A stretch of 5,425 nt of DNA from Enterenecus faecium (GTDB taxonomy: Bacteria > Bacillota > Clostridia > Oscillospirales > Oscillospiraceae): positions 1 to 5,425 of the forward strand of contig DVFO01000079.1 in the NCBI GenBank assembly GCA_018713215.1. The letters are read 5' to 3'. This document shows, in pieces, positions 1-5,361 of the stretch (its first letter is position 1; every line of letters starts with the position of its first letter). The notes beneath the pieces are model-generated. The model was given only the letters and a program-made list of their open reading frames with translations. It made no database searches and had not been told where the DNA came from. Both the position numbers and the translations under genes were made by a program.

Positions 1-183
1 TTAGAAGCTATTGTTCTTTATTAGATATTTTAACCAATAGAAGACTGTGAATAATCAGAAATTACAAAGATGATAATTTCCAAGTAAAATCTGCTGAAGC
101 TCATTTAGGGTTCTTTGTAAATTATCTTATCTATTTATCTAAAGCCACATGATATTCCCTTTTACACTATCCCCTAATATTAA
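1..183. other. AT-rich intergenic spacer, no supported gene
   Basis: This stretch holds about 28% G+C by hand count over 1-180, against clearly GC-rich coding DNA from 246 onward. All frames are broken by frequent stops. The longest ATG-initiated frame I found on the minus strand is 24 codons without a ribosome-binding site. A short perfect inverted repeat GAAATTA/TAATTTC (58-64 and 74-80, 9-nt loop) is present but is weak and AT-only in character. I see no convincing promoter, tRNA or end of an upstream gene. Such drops are common in intergenic DNA of GC-rich Firmicutes. Confidence 0.6.
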
Positions 184-229
184 AAAACAGGTACTGCCAG
201 ACGTTACACCTCTAGGCAGTACCTGTTTT
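184..229 (-). terminator. Bidirectional intrinsic terminator downstream of treR
   Basis: A perfect 15-bp inverted repeat is formed by AAAACAGGTACTGCC (184-198) and GGCAGTACCTGTTTT (215-229) around a 16-nt loop. Read on the minus strand, the 3' arm runs into a six-T tract (rc of 182-187), giving a textbook rho-independent terminator 8 bp past the treR stop. On the plus strand the 3' arm runs into TTTTATATTTGTTT, so it can also stop transcription coming from the left. It insulates treR from the AT-rich spacer. Confidence 0.9.
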
Positions 230-233
230 ATAT

Positions 234-245
234 TTGTTTAAACAA
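234..245. promoter_or_regulatory. Second TreR operator-like palindrome over the treR stop codon
   Basis: TTGTTTAAACAA is a perfect 12-bp palindrome. It is identical to the core of the palindrome in the treB promoter, and with the next base (G246) the identity is 13 nt. It covers the last two codons of treR (Val, Leu) and its TAA stop (238-240), between the coding end and the terminator. No good promoter lies around it, so if TreR binds here the site would be an auxiliary or looping operator or a transcription roadblock. The sequence match is seen directly; binding is inferred. Confidence 0.5.
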
Positions 246-981
246 GCGAGTTTCTCGCCCCGCTCCGCCGCACAGCATTGTCCTGGAACCGAAAAATGCT
301 GGGCACGTGCCGGGACTGGGTGTACTCAAACATCACGCCCTGGCTGTTGTACACCTGGTTGCTCACCACTGCCACGCAGTTGTACTCTCCCAGGTCCAGC
401 CACTTCTTGTCCGCTCCGGTGACCGGCTCCACGGTGATGGTGCGCTTGCTGGTGACGATCACCATGCCCAGCTCCTCCTCCAAGTAGCGGTACAGAGAGC
501 CCTGGGCGATCTCCTCCGTCAAATCTGGCATACAGTCCACCCGGAGATAGCTGTGGTTTAAAATGATGGGTTTTCCGTCCATCTCATGGACACGGCTGAG
601 GGAAAATAGCTCCGTCCCCACCGGAAACCCGGTTTGCAGGGAGATGTTCACCCCCGCTACACACCGCTCCAGCTCCACCACCCGGGTGGCGGTGTGCTGG
701 CCCGTGCGCTGGGCGGTCTCCCGGAAGGACTCAATGGTGCCCATGGTATAGGACGAGCGCTCAATGGGCTGAAAAATATTGCAAACGCCCTTGCCCTGGC
801 TGGTCTGCACATATCCGTCCCGGACCAGCTCGGAAATGGCCCGGCGCACCGTGTTGCGGGAACAGGAAAACTCCCCAATGAGGGTATTTTCCGACGGCAG
901 CAGCTGCCCCACCGGGTACACCCCAGACTCAATGCGGGATTTCAGGGCGGCATAAATTTGGGTAAACTTTTCTCGCGGCAT
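238..981 (-). CDS. treR: GntR-family trehalose operon repressor TreR
   Basis: The 247-aa product is a transcription factor of the GntR/HutC type. Residues 5-70 form the winged helix-turn-helix: LPSENTL (28-34) followed by SRNTVRRAIS (41-50), the classic recognition-helix region. Residues about 90-235 match the UTRA effector domain in layout, ending with QSRHVPSIFRFQDNAVRR, which closely resembles the C-terminal SRH..FRF...ARR signature I recall from Bacillus TreR proteins. The length is close to the roughly 240 aa usual for the family. In characterised TreR proteins trehalose-6-phosphate is the inducer; that is family knowledge. The gene is divergent from treB and treC, the expected targets. 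The ATG at 981-979 is preceded by a GGTGGAAGG Shine-Dalgarno region. The wing has GKGVCNI in place of the commoner G.GTFV. Confidence 0.93.
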   Translation of the reverse strand: MPREKFTQIYAALKSRIESGVYPVGQLLPSENTLIGEFSCSRNTVRRAISELVRDGYVQTSQGKGVCNIFQPIERSSYTMGTIESFRETAQRTGQHTATRVVELERCVAGVNISLQTGFPVGTELFSLSRVHEMDGKPIILNHSYLRVDCMPDLTEEIAQGSLYRYLEEELGMVIVTSKRTITVEPVTGADKKWLDLGEYNCVAVVSNQVYNSQGVMFEYTQSRHVPSIFRFQDNAVRRSGARNSLV

Positions 982-992
982 ATTCCTTCCAC

Positions 993-1006
993 CTTGTCAA
1001 AACAGG
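993..1006. promoter_or_regulatory. Degenerate TreR operator-like site in the treR leader
   Basis: CTTGTCAAAACAGG matches 11 of 14 positions of the treB-promoter palindrome CTTGTTTAAACAAG and keeps outer half-sites CTTGT/ACAGG with one mismatch. It lies in the treR 5' leader, just downstream of the predicted start point (near 1012) and 11 bp upstream of the start codon. A site here could let TreR repress itself. The match is imperfect and may be fortuitous. Confidence 0.3.
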
Positions 1007-1018
1007 CTCTATTTTTTT

Positions 1019-1047
1019 AAGATACTATATCCCTACTACCTTGTCAA
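1019..1047 (-). promoter_or_regulatory. treR promoter (sigma-A type)
   Basis: On the minus strand a perfect -35 box TTGACA (1047-1042) is followed after exactly 17 bp by TATCTT (1024-1019; four of six to the consensus). Transcription would start near 1012, leaving a leader of about 30 nt before the treR ATG at 981. It is the best promoter found upstream of treR. It does not overlap the perfect palindrome at 1125-1140, so TreR at that site would control treB rather than directly block this promoter. Confidence 0.6.
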
Positions 1048-1121
1048 CGTCCCCCACCCCGCCCCCGCTGAATTGTACACATGCCTAAAAATTGGGAGGA
1101 ATGTTTATCACCTTTGTCAAG

Positions 1122-1150
1122 TTGACTTGTTTAAACAAGTTGTGTATCGT
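1122..1150 (+). promoter_or_regulatory. treBC promoter (sigma-A type)
   Basis: TTGACT (1122-1127, five of six to the -35 consensus) is separated by 17 bp from TATCGT (1145-1150, four of six to the -10 consensus). Predicted transcription starts near 1157, giving a leader of about 70 nt before treB. That leader ends in AAGGAGG (1213-1219), 8 nt from the treB ATG. The spacer is nearly filled by the palindromic operator, which is the expected position for repression by blocking RNA polymerase. Confidence 0.6.
1125..1140. promoter_or_regulatory. Palindromic TreR operator in the treB promoter
   Basis: ACTTGTTTAAACAAGT is a perfect 16-bp palindrome that overlaps the end of the -35 box and fills most of the -35/-10 spacer. 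GntR-type dimers bind such two-fold sites, and the adjacent divergent gene is treR, so it is the obvious primary operator. It differs from the TTGTATATACAA-like tre box known in Bacillus but shares the TTGT...ACAA outer half-sites. Its core recurs at 234-245. A flanking near-palindrome GTCAA-G-TTGAC sits at 1116-1126 and might extend the binding region. Confidence 0.75.
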
Positions 1151-1227
1151 TAATATCAACAGAGACACAGGGAGCTGGGACCCGGAACAAACGAGGCTTC
1201 CGTGCAGAAAAGAAGGAGGATGGGCAT

Positions 1228-3150
1228 ATGTCCAAGTATCAACGAGACGTAGAGGCGCTGCTGCCTCTCATCGGCGGACGGGAGAACATCCAGGCCGTCT
1301 CCCACTGCATGACCCGGATGCGGTTCGTGCTGGTGGACCCCAACAAGGCAGACGTGGCCGAAATTGAGAAAATCCCCGCTGTAAAAGGCACCTTCACCCA
1401 GGCCGGACAGTTCCAGGTCATCATCGGCAATGACGTGGCGGTATTCTACAAAGAGTTCACCGCCTACGCCGGAGTGGAAGGCGTGAGCAAAGATGCCGTG
1501 AAAGCCGCCGCCAAGTCCAACCAGTCCCTCATTCAGCGGGCAGTGGGCACGCTGGGCGAGATCTTCGCTCCCATCATCCCAGCCCTCATCTGCGGCGGTC
1601 TGATTTTGGGCTTCCGCAACATCATCGGTGAAATCAACTTCTTTGCCGACGGCACCATGAGCTTGGCGGATACCTCCCAGTTCTGGGCTGGCGTGTACAG
1701 CTTCCTGTGGCTCATCGGCGAGGCCATCTTCCACATGCTCCCCGTGGGCATCTGCTGGTCCATCTCCAAGAAGATGGGCACCACCCAGATTCTCGGCATC
1801 ATCCTGGGCTTGACTCTGGTCTCTCCCCAGCTGCTCAACGGTTTCTCGGTGGCCACCGCCACAGAAATCCCCGTGTGGGACTTCGGCTTTGCCCAGGTAC
1901 AGATGATCGGCTATCAGGGCCAGGTCATCGCCGCCATGATGGCTGGGTTTGTGCTGGTCTATCTGGAAAAGGGCTTGAAAAAGATCTGTCCTGAGGTTAT
2001 CAGCATGATCGTAGTGCCCTTCTTCTCCCTGGTGCCTGCGGTCATCATCGCCCACACCATTGTGGGTCCCATCGGCTGGGCCATTGGCGATGCCATCGCC
2101 TCTGTGGTGTACGCCGGCCTCACCTCCTCCGTGCGCTGGCTGTTTGCCGCCGTGTTCGGCCTGTTCTACGCCCCCATCGTCATGACGGGTCTGCACCACA
2201 TGACCAACGCCATCGACACCCAGCTGGTGAACCTGTACGGCGGCACCATCCTGTGGCCCATGATCGCCCTGTCCAACATCGCCCAAGGCTCTGCGGTGCT
2301 GGGTATGGCAGTGCTCCAGAAGAAGAATGAGCGGGCCCAGCAGGTGAACATCCCCGCCTGCATCTCCTGCTACCTGGGTGTCACCGAACCCGCCCTGTTC
2401 GGCGTGAATATGAAGTACGGCTTCCCCCTGGTGTGCGGCATGATCGGCTCCGGCCTGGCCGCTGTCATCTCCATTGTCACCGGCTCTGAGGCCTACTCCA
2501 TCGGCGTGGGCGGTCTGCCCGGCATTCTGTCCATCAAGCCCCAGTACTATCTCACCTTCCTGCTGGCCATGGCCGTGGCCATTGTGGTGCCCTTCGTGCT
2601 TACCCTGATTGTGGGCAAGCGCAAGCTGGACGCCGCCGCCCTGGGCACCGACCAGGCCGCTGTCCCCGCTCCCGCCCAGGAAGTGGCCGCTGAGGCCTGC
2701 CACGAGCTGAAAGCTCCCCTTTCCGGCCACGTCATCCCCATGGAGCAGATTCCCGACCAGGTATTCTCCCAGGGCGTTCTGGGCCAGGGCGTGGGCATTG
2801 AGCCCACCGGTAAGGTGGTGGTGGCCCCCGCCGACGCCACCGTGTCCACCGTCATCGAGGACAGCAAGCACGCCTGCGGTCTTCTGCTGGACAATGGCGT
2901 GGAGCTGCTCATCCACGTGGGTATGGACACCGTCACCATGGGCGGCGACGGCTTCCAGCTCCACGTGAAGGAGGGGGACCGGGTACACACCGGGGACAAG
3001 CTCATTACCTTTGACCCCGAGAAGATCCGTGCCGCCGGACACCCCACCACCACCGCCTTTGTCATTACCGAGCCCGGCTCTGCTCACTTCAACTTCCACA
3101 CCGGACTGGACGCCCAGGCCGGAGAGACCGCCATCATCACCATGGAATGA
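1228..3150 (+). CDS. treB: Trehalose-specific PTS permease, EIIBCA fusion
   Basis: The 640-aa membrane protein takes up trehalose and phosphorylates it to trehalose-6-phosphate using phosphate from HPr. IIB spans about residues 1-85, with the phospho-cysteine Cys27 in SHCMTRMRF. IIC spans about 105-467, with many membrane helices, the GGLILGFRNIIGEI segment and GVTEP (384-388, Glu387). An Ala/Pro-rich linker (about 468-491) leads to a glucose-type IIA domain (about 492-640), with conserved His548 and the phospho-acceptor His563 in LLIHVGMDTV, 15 residues apart as in IIA-Glc. The IIB-IIC part closely resembles remembered E. coli TreB (VKGTFTQAGQFQVIIG, LWLIGEAIF, PVGICWS, VSPQLLN, ALSNIAQGSAV, GIGVGGLPGILSI-like stretches), which supports trehalose over sucrose or beta-glucosides. 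E. coli TreB lacks IIA and borrows Crr; here it is built in. The start is set by AAGGAGG 8 nt upstream; the ATG at 1220 is out of frame. First gene of treBC. Confidence 0.93.
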   Translation: MSKYQRDVEALLPLIGGRENIQAVSHCMTRMRFVLVDPNKADVAEIEKIPAVKGTFTQAGQFQVIIGNDVAVFYKEFTAYAGVEGVSKDAVKAAAKSNQSLIQRAVGTLGEIFAPIIPALICGGLILGFRNIIGEINFFADGTMSLADTSQFWAGVYSFLWLIGEAIFHMLPVGICWSISKKMGTTQILGIILGLTLVSPQLLNGFSVATATEIPVWDFGFAQVQMIGYQGQVIAAMMAGFVLVYLEKGLKKICPEVISMIVVPFFSLVPAVIIAHTIVGPIGWAIGDAIASVVYAGLTSSVRWLFAAVFGLFYAPIVMTGLHHMTNAIDTQLVNLYGGTILWPMIALSNIAQGSAVLGMAVLQKKNERAQQVNIPACISCYLGVTEPALFGVNMKYGFPLVCGMIGSGLAAVISIVTGSEAYSIGVGGLPGILSIKPQYYLTFLLAMAVAIVVPFVLTLIVGKRKLDAAALGTDQAAVPAPAQEVAAEACHELKAPLSGHVIPMEQIPDQVFSQGVLGQGVGIEPTGKVVVAPADATVSTVIEDSKHACGLLLDNGVELLIHVGMDTVTMGGDGFQLHVKEGDRVHTGDKLITFDPEKIRAAGHPTTTAFVITEPGSAHFNFHTGLDAQAGETAIITME

Positions 3151-3160
3151 GGAATCTACT

Positions 3161-4813
3161 ATGAAAGACTTTCGCAACAGTGTGGTATACCAAATCTACC
3201 CCAAGTCCTTCCTGGATACCAATGGGGACGGTCTGGGGGACCTAAAGGGCGTCACCGCCAAGCTGGACTACCTGGAGAAGCTGGGTGTGGATTACATCTG
3301 GCTCACCCCCTTCTTCGTCTCCCCCCAGAACGACAACGGCTACGACGTAGCAGACTACCGGGCCATTGACCCTCGGTATGGCACCATGGCCGACTTTGAG
3401 GAGCTGGTGGCCAAGGCGGAGGCCCACAACATCCGCATTATGCTGGACATGGTGTTTAACCACACCTCCACCTACCACCAGTGGTTCCAGAAGGCCCTGG
3501 CCGGGGACCCGGTGTACCAGGACTACTACATCTTCCGTCCCGGCAAGCCCGACGGCACTCCGCCCACCAACTGGGAGAGCAAGTTCGGCGGCAACGCCTG
3601 GGAGTACGTGCCCCAGCTGGGCAAATACTACCTCCACCTCTTCGACAAGACCCAGGCGGATTTGAACTGGGAGAACCCCGCCGTGCGGAAAGAAGTCCAG
3701 GACATTGTGCGCTTCTGGATGGGCAAGGGCGTGAAGGGCTTCCGCTTCGACGTGGTGAACCTTATCAGCAAGGGAGAGTACGCCGACGACTTCCAGGGAG
3801 ATGGCCGCCGCTTCTACACCGACGGCCCCCGCATCCATGAATTTCTGCACGAGCTGAACCAGGAGAGCTTTGGCCAGGACCCGGAGATCATCACCGTGGG
3901 TGAGATGTCCTCCACCTCCATGGAAAACTGCTTCCGCTACGCCGGGGCAGACTGCGGGGAGCTGTCCATGGTCTTCTCCTTCCACCATCTGAAGGTGGAC
4001 TTCATGGGCAACGACAAGTGGGTGCTGGTGCCCACCGACTTCGGCAAGCTCAAGGACATTCTCTTCTCCTGGCAGGAGGGCATGGCCGCCCACAACGCCT
4101 GGAACGCCGTGTTCTGGTGCAACCACGACCAGCCCCGGGTGGTGTCCCGGTTTGGAGACGAGGGGGCGTACTGGAAGGAGTCCGCCAAGATGCTGGCCAA
4201 CATCGTCCACGCCATGCGGGGCACCCCCTACGTCTACCAGGGGGAGGAGTTGGGCATGACCAACGCCAACTTCACCAGCCTGGACCAGTACCGGGACGTG
4301 GAGAGCCTCAACCACTTCCAGATTCTCCGGGACAAGGGCATGAGCGAGGAGAGCGTGTACAACATCCTCAAGGTGCACTCCCGAGACAACAGCCGCACCC
4401 CCATGCAGTGGGACGCCACCGCCCAGGGCGGCTTTACCACCGGGGAGCCCTGGATTTCCGTCAACCCCAACACCGCCACCATCAACGCCCAGGCCCAGGT
4501 GGAGGACAAAGACTCCATCTTCGCCCACTATCAGGCCCTCATCCGCCTGCGCCATACCTACGACGTGTTCGCTCAGGGGGACTTCACCCCCCTCACCCCC
4601 GATCACCCCGCCGTGCTGGCCTATCAGCGCAAGTACCAGGGCCAGGAGCTGATCTGTGTGAGCAATTTCTACCGCAAGGAGTGCGTGTGGAAGGCCCCCG
4701 TGGAGCTGGATGGATACCGGGTGCTGCTGTCCAACTACTCGGACAGTGAGCCCAAAGCCCAGTGGACGCTGCGGCCCTATGAGTCGGTGCTACTGCTGAA
4801 AGAGTCCCGCTAA
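3161..4813 (+). CDS. treC: Trehalose-6-phosphate hydrolase (alpha,alpha-phosphotrehalase)
   Basis: The 550-aa cytoplasmic GH13 enzyme hydrolyses trehalose-6-phosphate to glucose and glucose-6-phosphate. VVYQIYPKSFLDTNGDGLGDLKG opens the barrel (residues 8-30) and includes the DTNGDGLGD metal-binding loop (19-27). The GH13 regions follow: DMVFNH (96-101), GFRFDVV with nucleophile Asp197, VGEM with acid/base Glu248, and NHDQPR with Asp323 as the third carboxylate. QADLNWENP and the HSRDNSRTPMQWD segment are typical of TreC and oligo-1,6-glucosidase relatives. The C-terminal beta domain runs from about residue 470 to 550. The length is normal for TreC. I chose ATG 3161, with GAGGA (3149-3153) 7 nt upstream and overlapping the treB stop, rather than an upstream in-frame start at 3011 whose extra 50 residues are Pro/Ser/Thr-rich shadow of treB. 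Genomic pairing with the trehalose PTS decides for phosphotrehalase over oligo-1,6-glucosidase. Confidence 0.95.
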   Translation: MKDFRNSVVYQIYPKSFLDTNGDGLGDLKGVTAKLDYLEKLGVDYIWLTPFFVSPQNDNGYDVADYRAIDPRYGTMADFEELVAKAEAHNIRIMLDMVFNHTSTYHQWFQKALAGDPVYQDYYIFRPGKPDGTPPTNWESKFGGNAWEYVPQLGKYYLHLFDKTQADLNWENPAVRKEVQDIVRFWMGKGVKGFRFDVVNLISKGEYADDFQGDGRRFYTDGPRIHEFLHELNQESFGQDPEIITVGEMSSTSMENCFRYAGADCGELSMVFSFHHLKVDFMGNDKWVLVPTDFGKLKDILFSWQEGMAAHNAWNAVFWCNHDQPRVVSRFGDEGAYWKESAKMLANIVHAMRGTPYVYQGEELGMTNANFTSLDQYRDVESLNHFQILRDKGMSEESVYNILKVHSRDNSRTPMQWDATAQGGFTTGEPWISVNPNTATINAQAQVEDKDSIFAHYQALIRLRHTYDVFAQGDFTPLTPDHPAVLAYQRKYQGQELICVSNFYRKECVWKAPVELDGYRVLLSNYSDSEPKAQWTLRPYESVLLLKESR

Positions 4814-4816
4814 AGA

Positions 4817-4848
4817 CCACCTATCCCGTCCAGCCGTCCACCTATCCC
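4817..4848. repeat. Two 11-bp direct repeats, 21-bp period
   Basis: CCACCTATCCC occurs at 4817-4827 and again at 4838-4848, immediately after the treC stop. The 21-bp period equals two helical turns, which would put both copies on the same DNA face if a protein bound them. The stretch is outside any coding frame I support. No function is recognised; a small local duplication is the simplest explanation. Confidence 0.6.
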
Positions 4849-4860
4849 ATAGCTCTATAC

Positions 4861-4915
4861 AGCCCCCTTTCCCTCTGGTATTCTAAAGATACCAAAGATA
4901 CTGGGAAAGGGGGCT
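4861..4915 (+). promoter_or_regulatory. Hairpin sequestering the RBS of the downstream membrane-protein gene
   Basis: AGCCCCCTTTCCC (4861-4873) and GGGAAAGGGGGCT (4903-4915) form a perfect 13-bp inverted repeat. The 3' arm contains the only Shine-Dalgarno-like sequence, AAAGGGGG (4906-4913), 8 nt before the ATG at 4922. Inside the 29-nt loop a second hairpin TGGTAT/ATACCA (4876-4881 and 4889-4894) is possible. The loop also carries the direct repeat AAAGATAC (4885-4892 and 4894-4901), which gives an alternative pairing partner for GGTAT. No U-tract follows either arm, so it does not look like an intrinsic terminator. It would be expected to hold down translation, or to act as a processing or stabilising stem at the end of treBC. 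The pairing is seen; the function is inferred. Confidence 0.6.
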
Positions 4916-4921
4916 ATTACT

Positions 4922-5308
4922 ATGAAACCTATGAAGGAATCCACCAACCGTGTTCTGTCCCGGCTTTGCTGGGTGACGGCGGCAATCTATGTTGTCATCT
5001 ATGTCGCCGCCTTTTGGCACTTGCCCATCCATGTATACATCTGGCACCAGGGCCTGCTGTTCTATTTCCACTTTATCCCCATGTTCCTGTTACAGCTGGT
5101 GCTGTGCCGCACCCGCTCCATCCCGGTGTGCATCCTCCTCCCCCTGGGCATCCTGGCCGGAGTGGGTCTGGTGTGGCTCTGTCTCACTGAATGGACGGTC
5201 ATAGGCTGGGCTCTCTTTGGCTACTGGTGCATTGCCCCGGTGATCGGCTGCGCCGTGGCCTGGGTGGTCTACGGCGCAGGGTGTCTGCTGAGGGAACCAC
5301 AGGTTTAA
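4922..5308 (+). CDS. Small four-helix membrane protein of unknown function
   Basis: I do not recognise the family. The 128-aa product has four likely transmembrane helices at about residues 14-34, 44-62, 68-88 and 92-122. Positive residues fall in the N-terminus (K2, K5, R10, R14), the 2-3 loop (R63, R65) and the C-terminus (R124), so both ends should be cytoplasmic. The first extracytoplasmic loop and neighbouring helices are rich in His and aromatics (FWHLPIHVYIWHQG, residues 31-44; then YFHF). There is no signal peptide cleavage site, enzyme motif or soluble domain. ATG 4922 is preferred over the in-frame ATG at 4931 because AAAGGGGG lies 8 nt upstream of it. The gene is 108 bp after treC with no U-tract terminator in between, so co-transcription with treBC is possible. 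Coding is supported by RBS, composition and helix pattern, not by homology. Confidence 0.75.
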   Translation: MKPMKESTNRVLSRLCWVTAAIYVVIYVAAFWHLPIHVYIWHQGLLFYFHFIPMFLLQLVLCRTRSIPVCILLPLGILAGVGLVWLCLTEWTVIGWALFGYWCIAPVIGCAVAWVVYGAGCLLREPQV

Positions 5309-5315
5309 TCACACA

Positions 5316-5361
5316 AAACGCATGGGCGGACGGCCTCGAAAGGCCGTCCGCCCATGCGTTT
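5316..5361. terminator. Bidirectional terminator between convergent genes
   Basis: A perfect 21-bp stem (5316-5336 with 5341-5361) closes a CGAA tetraloop. On the plus strand the stem leads into TTTATTCTT after the GC-rich arm. On the minus strand it leads into TTTTGTGTGATT. It lies 7 nt after the stop of the small membrane-protein gene and just past the stop of the convergent ABC gene, whose TAA (5362-5360) overlaps the foot of the stem. It would end transcripts from both sides. Confidence 0.9.

Noticed and set aside
36..110. A 24-codon minus-strand ATG frame in the AT-rich spacer
   Set aside because: There is no ribosome-binding site or promoter, and it is within the length expected by chance; not supportable as a gene.
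1143..1156. Possible CcpA cre site over the treB -10 region
   Set aside because: The best alignment to TGWAARCGYTWNCW in this region matches only about 8 of 13 informative positions and lacks the conserved TG start, too weak to call.
1092..1367. A 91-codon plus-strand frame that could be a leader peptide of treB
   Set aside because: It starts with TTG upstream of the treB promoter, runs through the promoter and operator and into treB in another frame. The GGAGG before the ATG at 1101 is too close to work.
3011..3160. In-frame N-terminal extension of treC to 3011
   Set aside because: The added 50 residues overlap the IIA domain of treB and are Pro/Ser/Thr-rich. The ATG at 3161 has a well-spaced GAGGA and begins exactly at the conserved family N-terminus.
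1156..3177. A 673-codon open frame on the minus strand opposite treB
   Set aside because: Its translation is Gly/His/Asp-rich without domains and mirrors the GC-rich third positions of treB, whose plus-strand product is a clear PTS permease. It is a composition shadow.
3242..4606. A 454-codon minus-strand open frame opposite treC
   Set aside because: It is a low-complexity Gly/Val/His-rich translation with no recognisable motif, overlapping an unmistakable GH13 enzyme.
4861..4915. Intrinsic terminator for treBC
   Set aside because: The stem is strong, but neither strand has a T-tract after it, and its 3' arm is the RBS of the next gene, so a translational role fits better.
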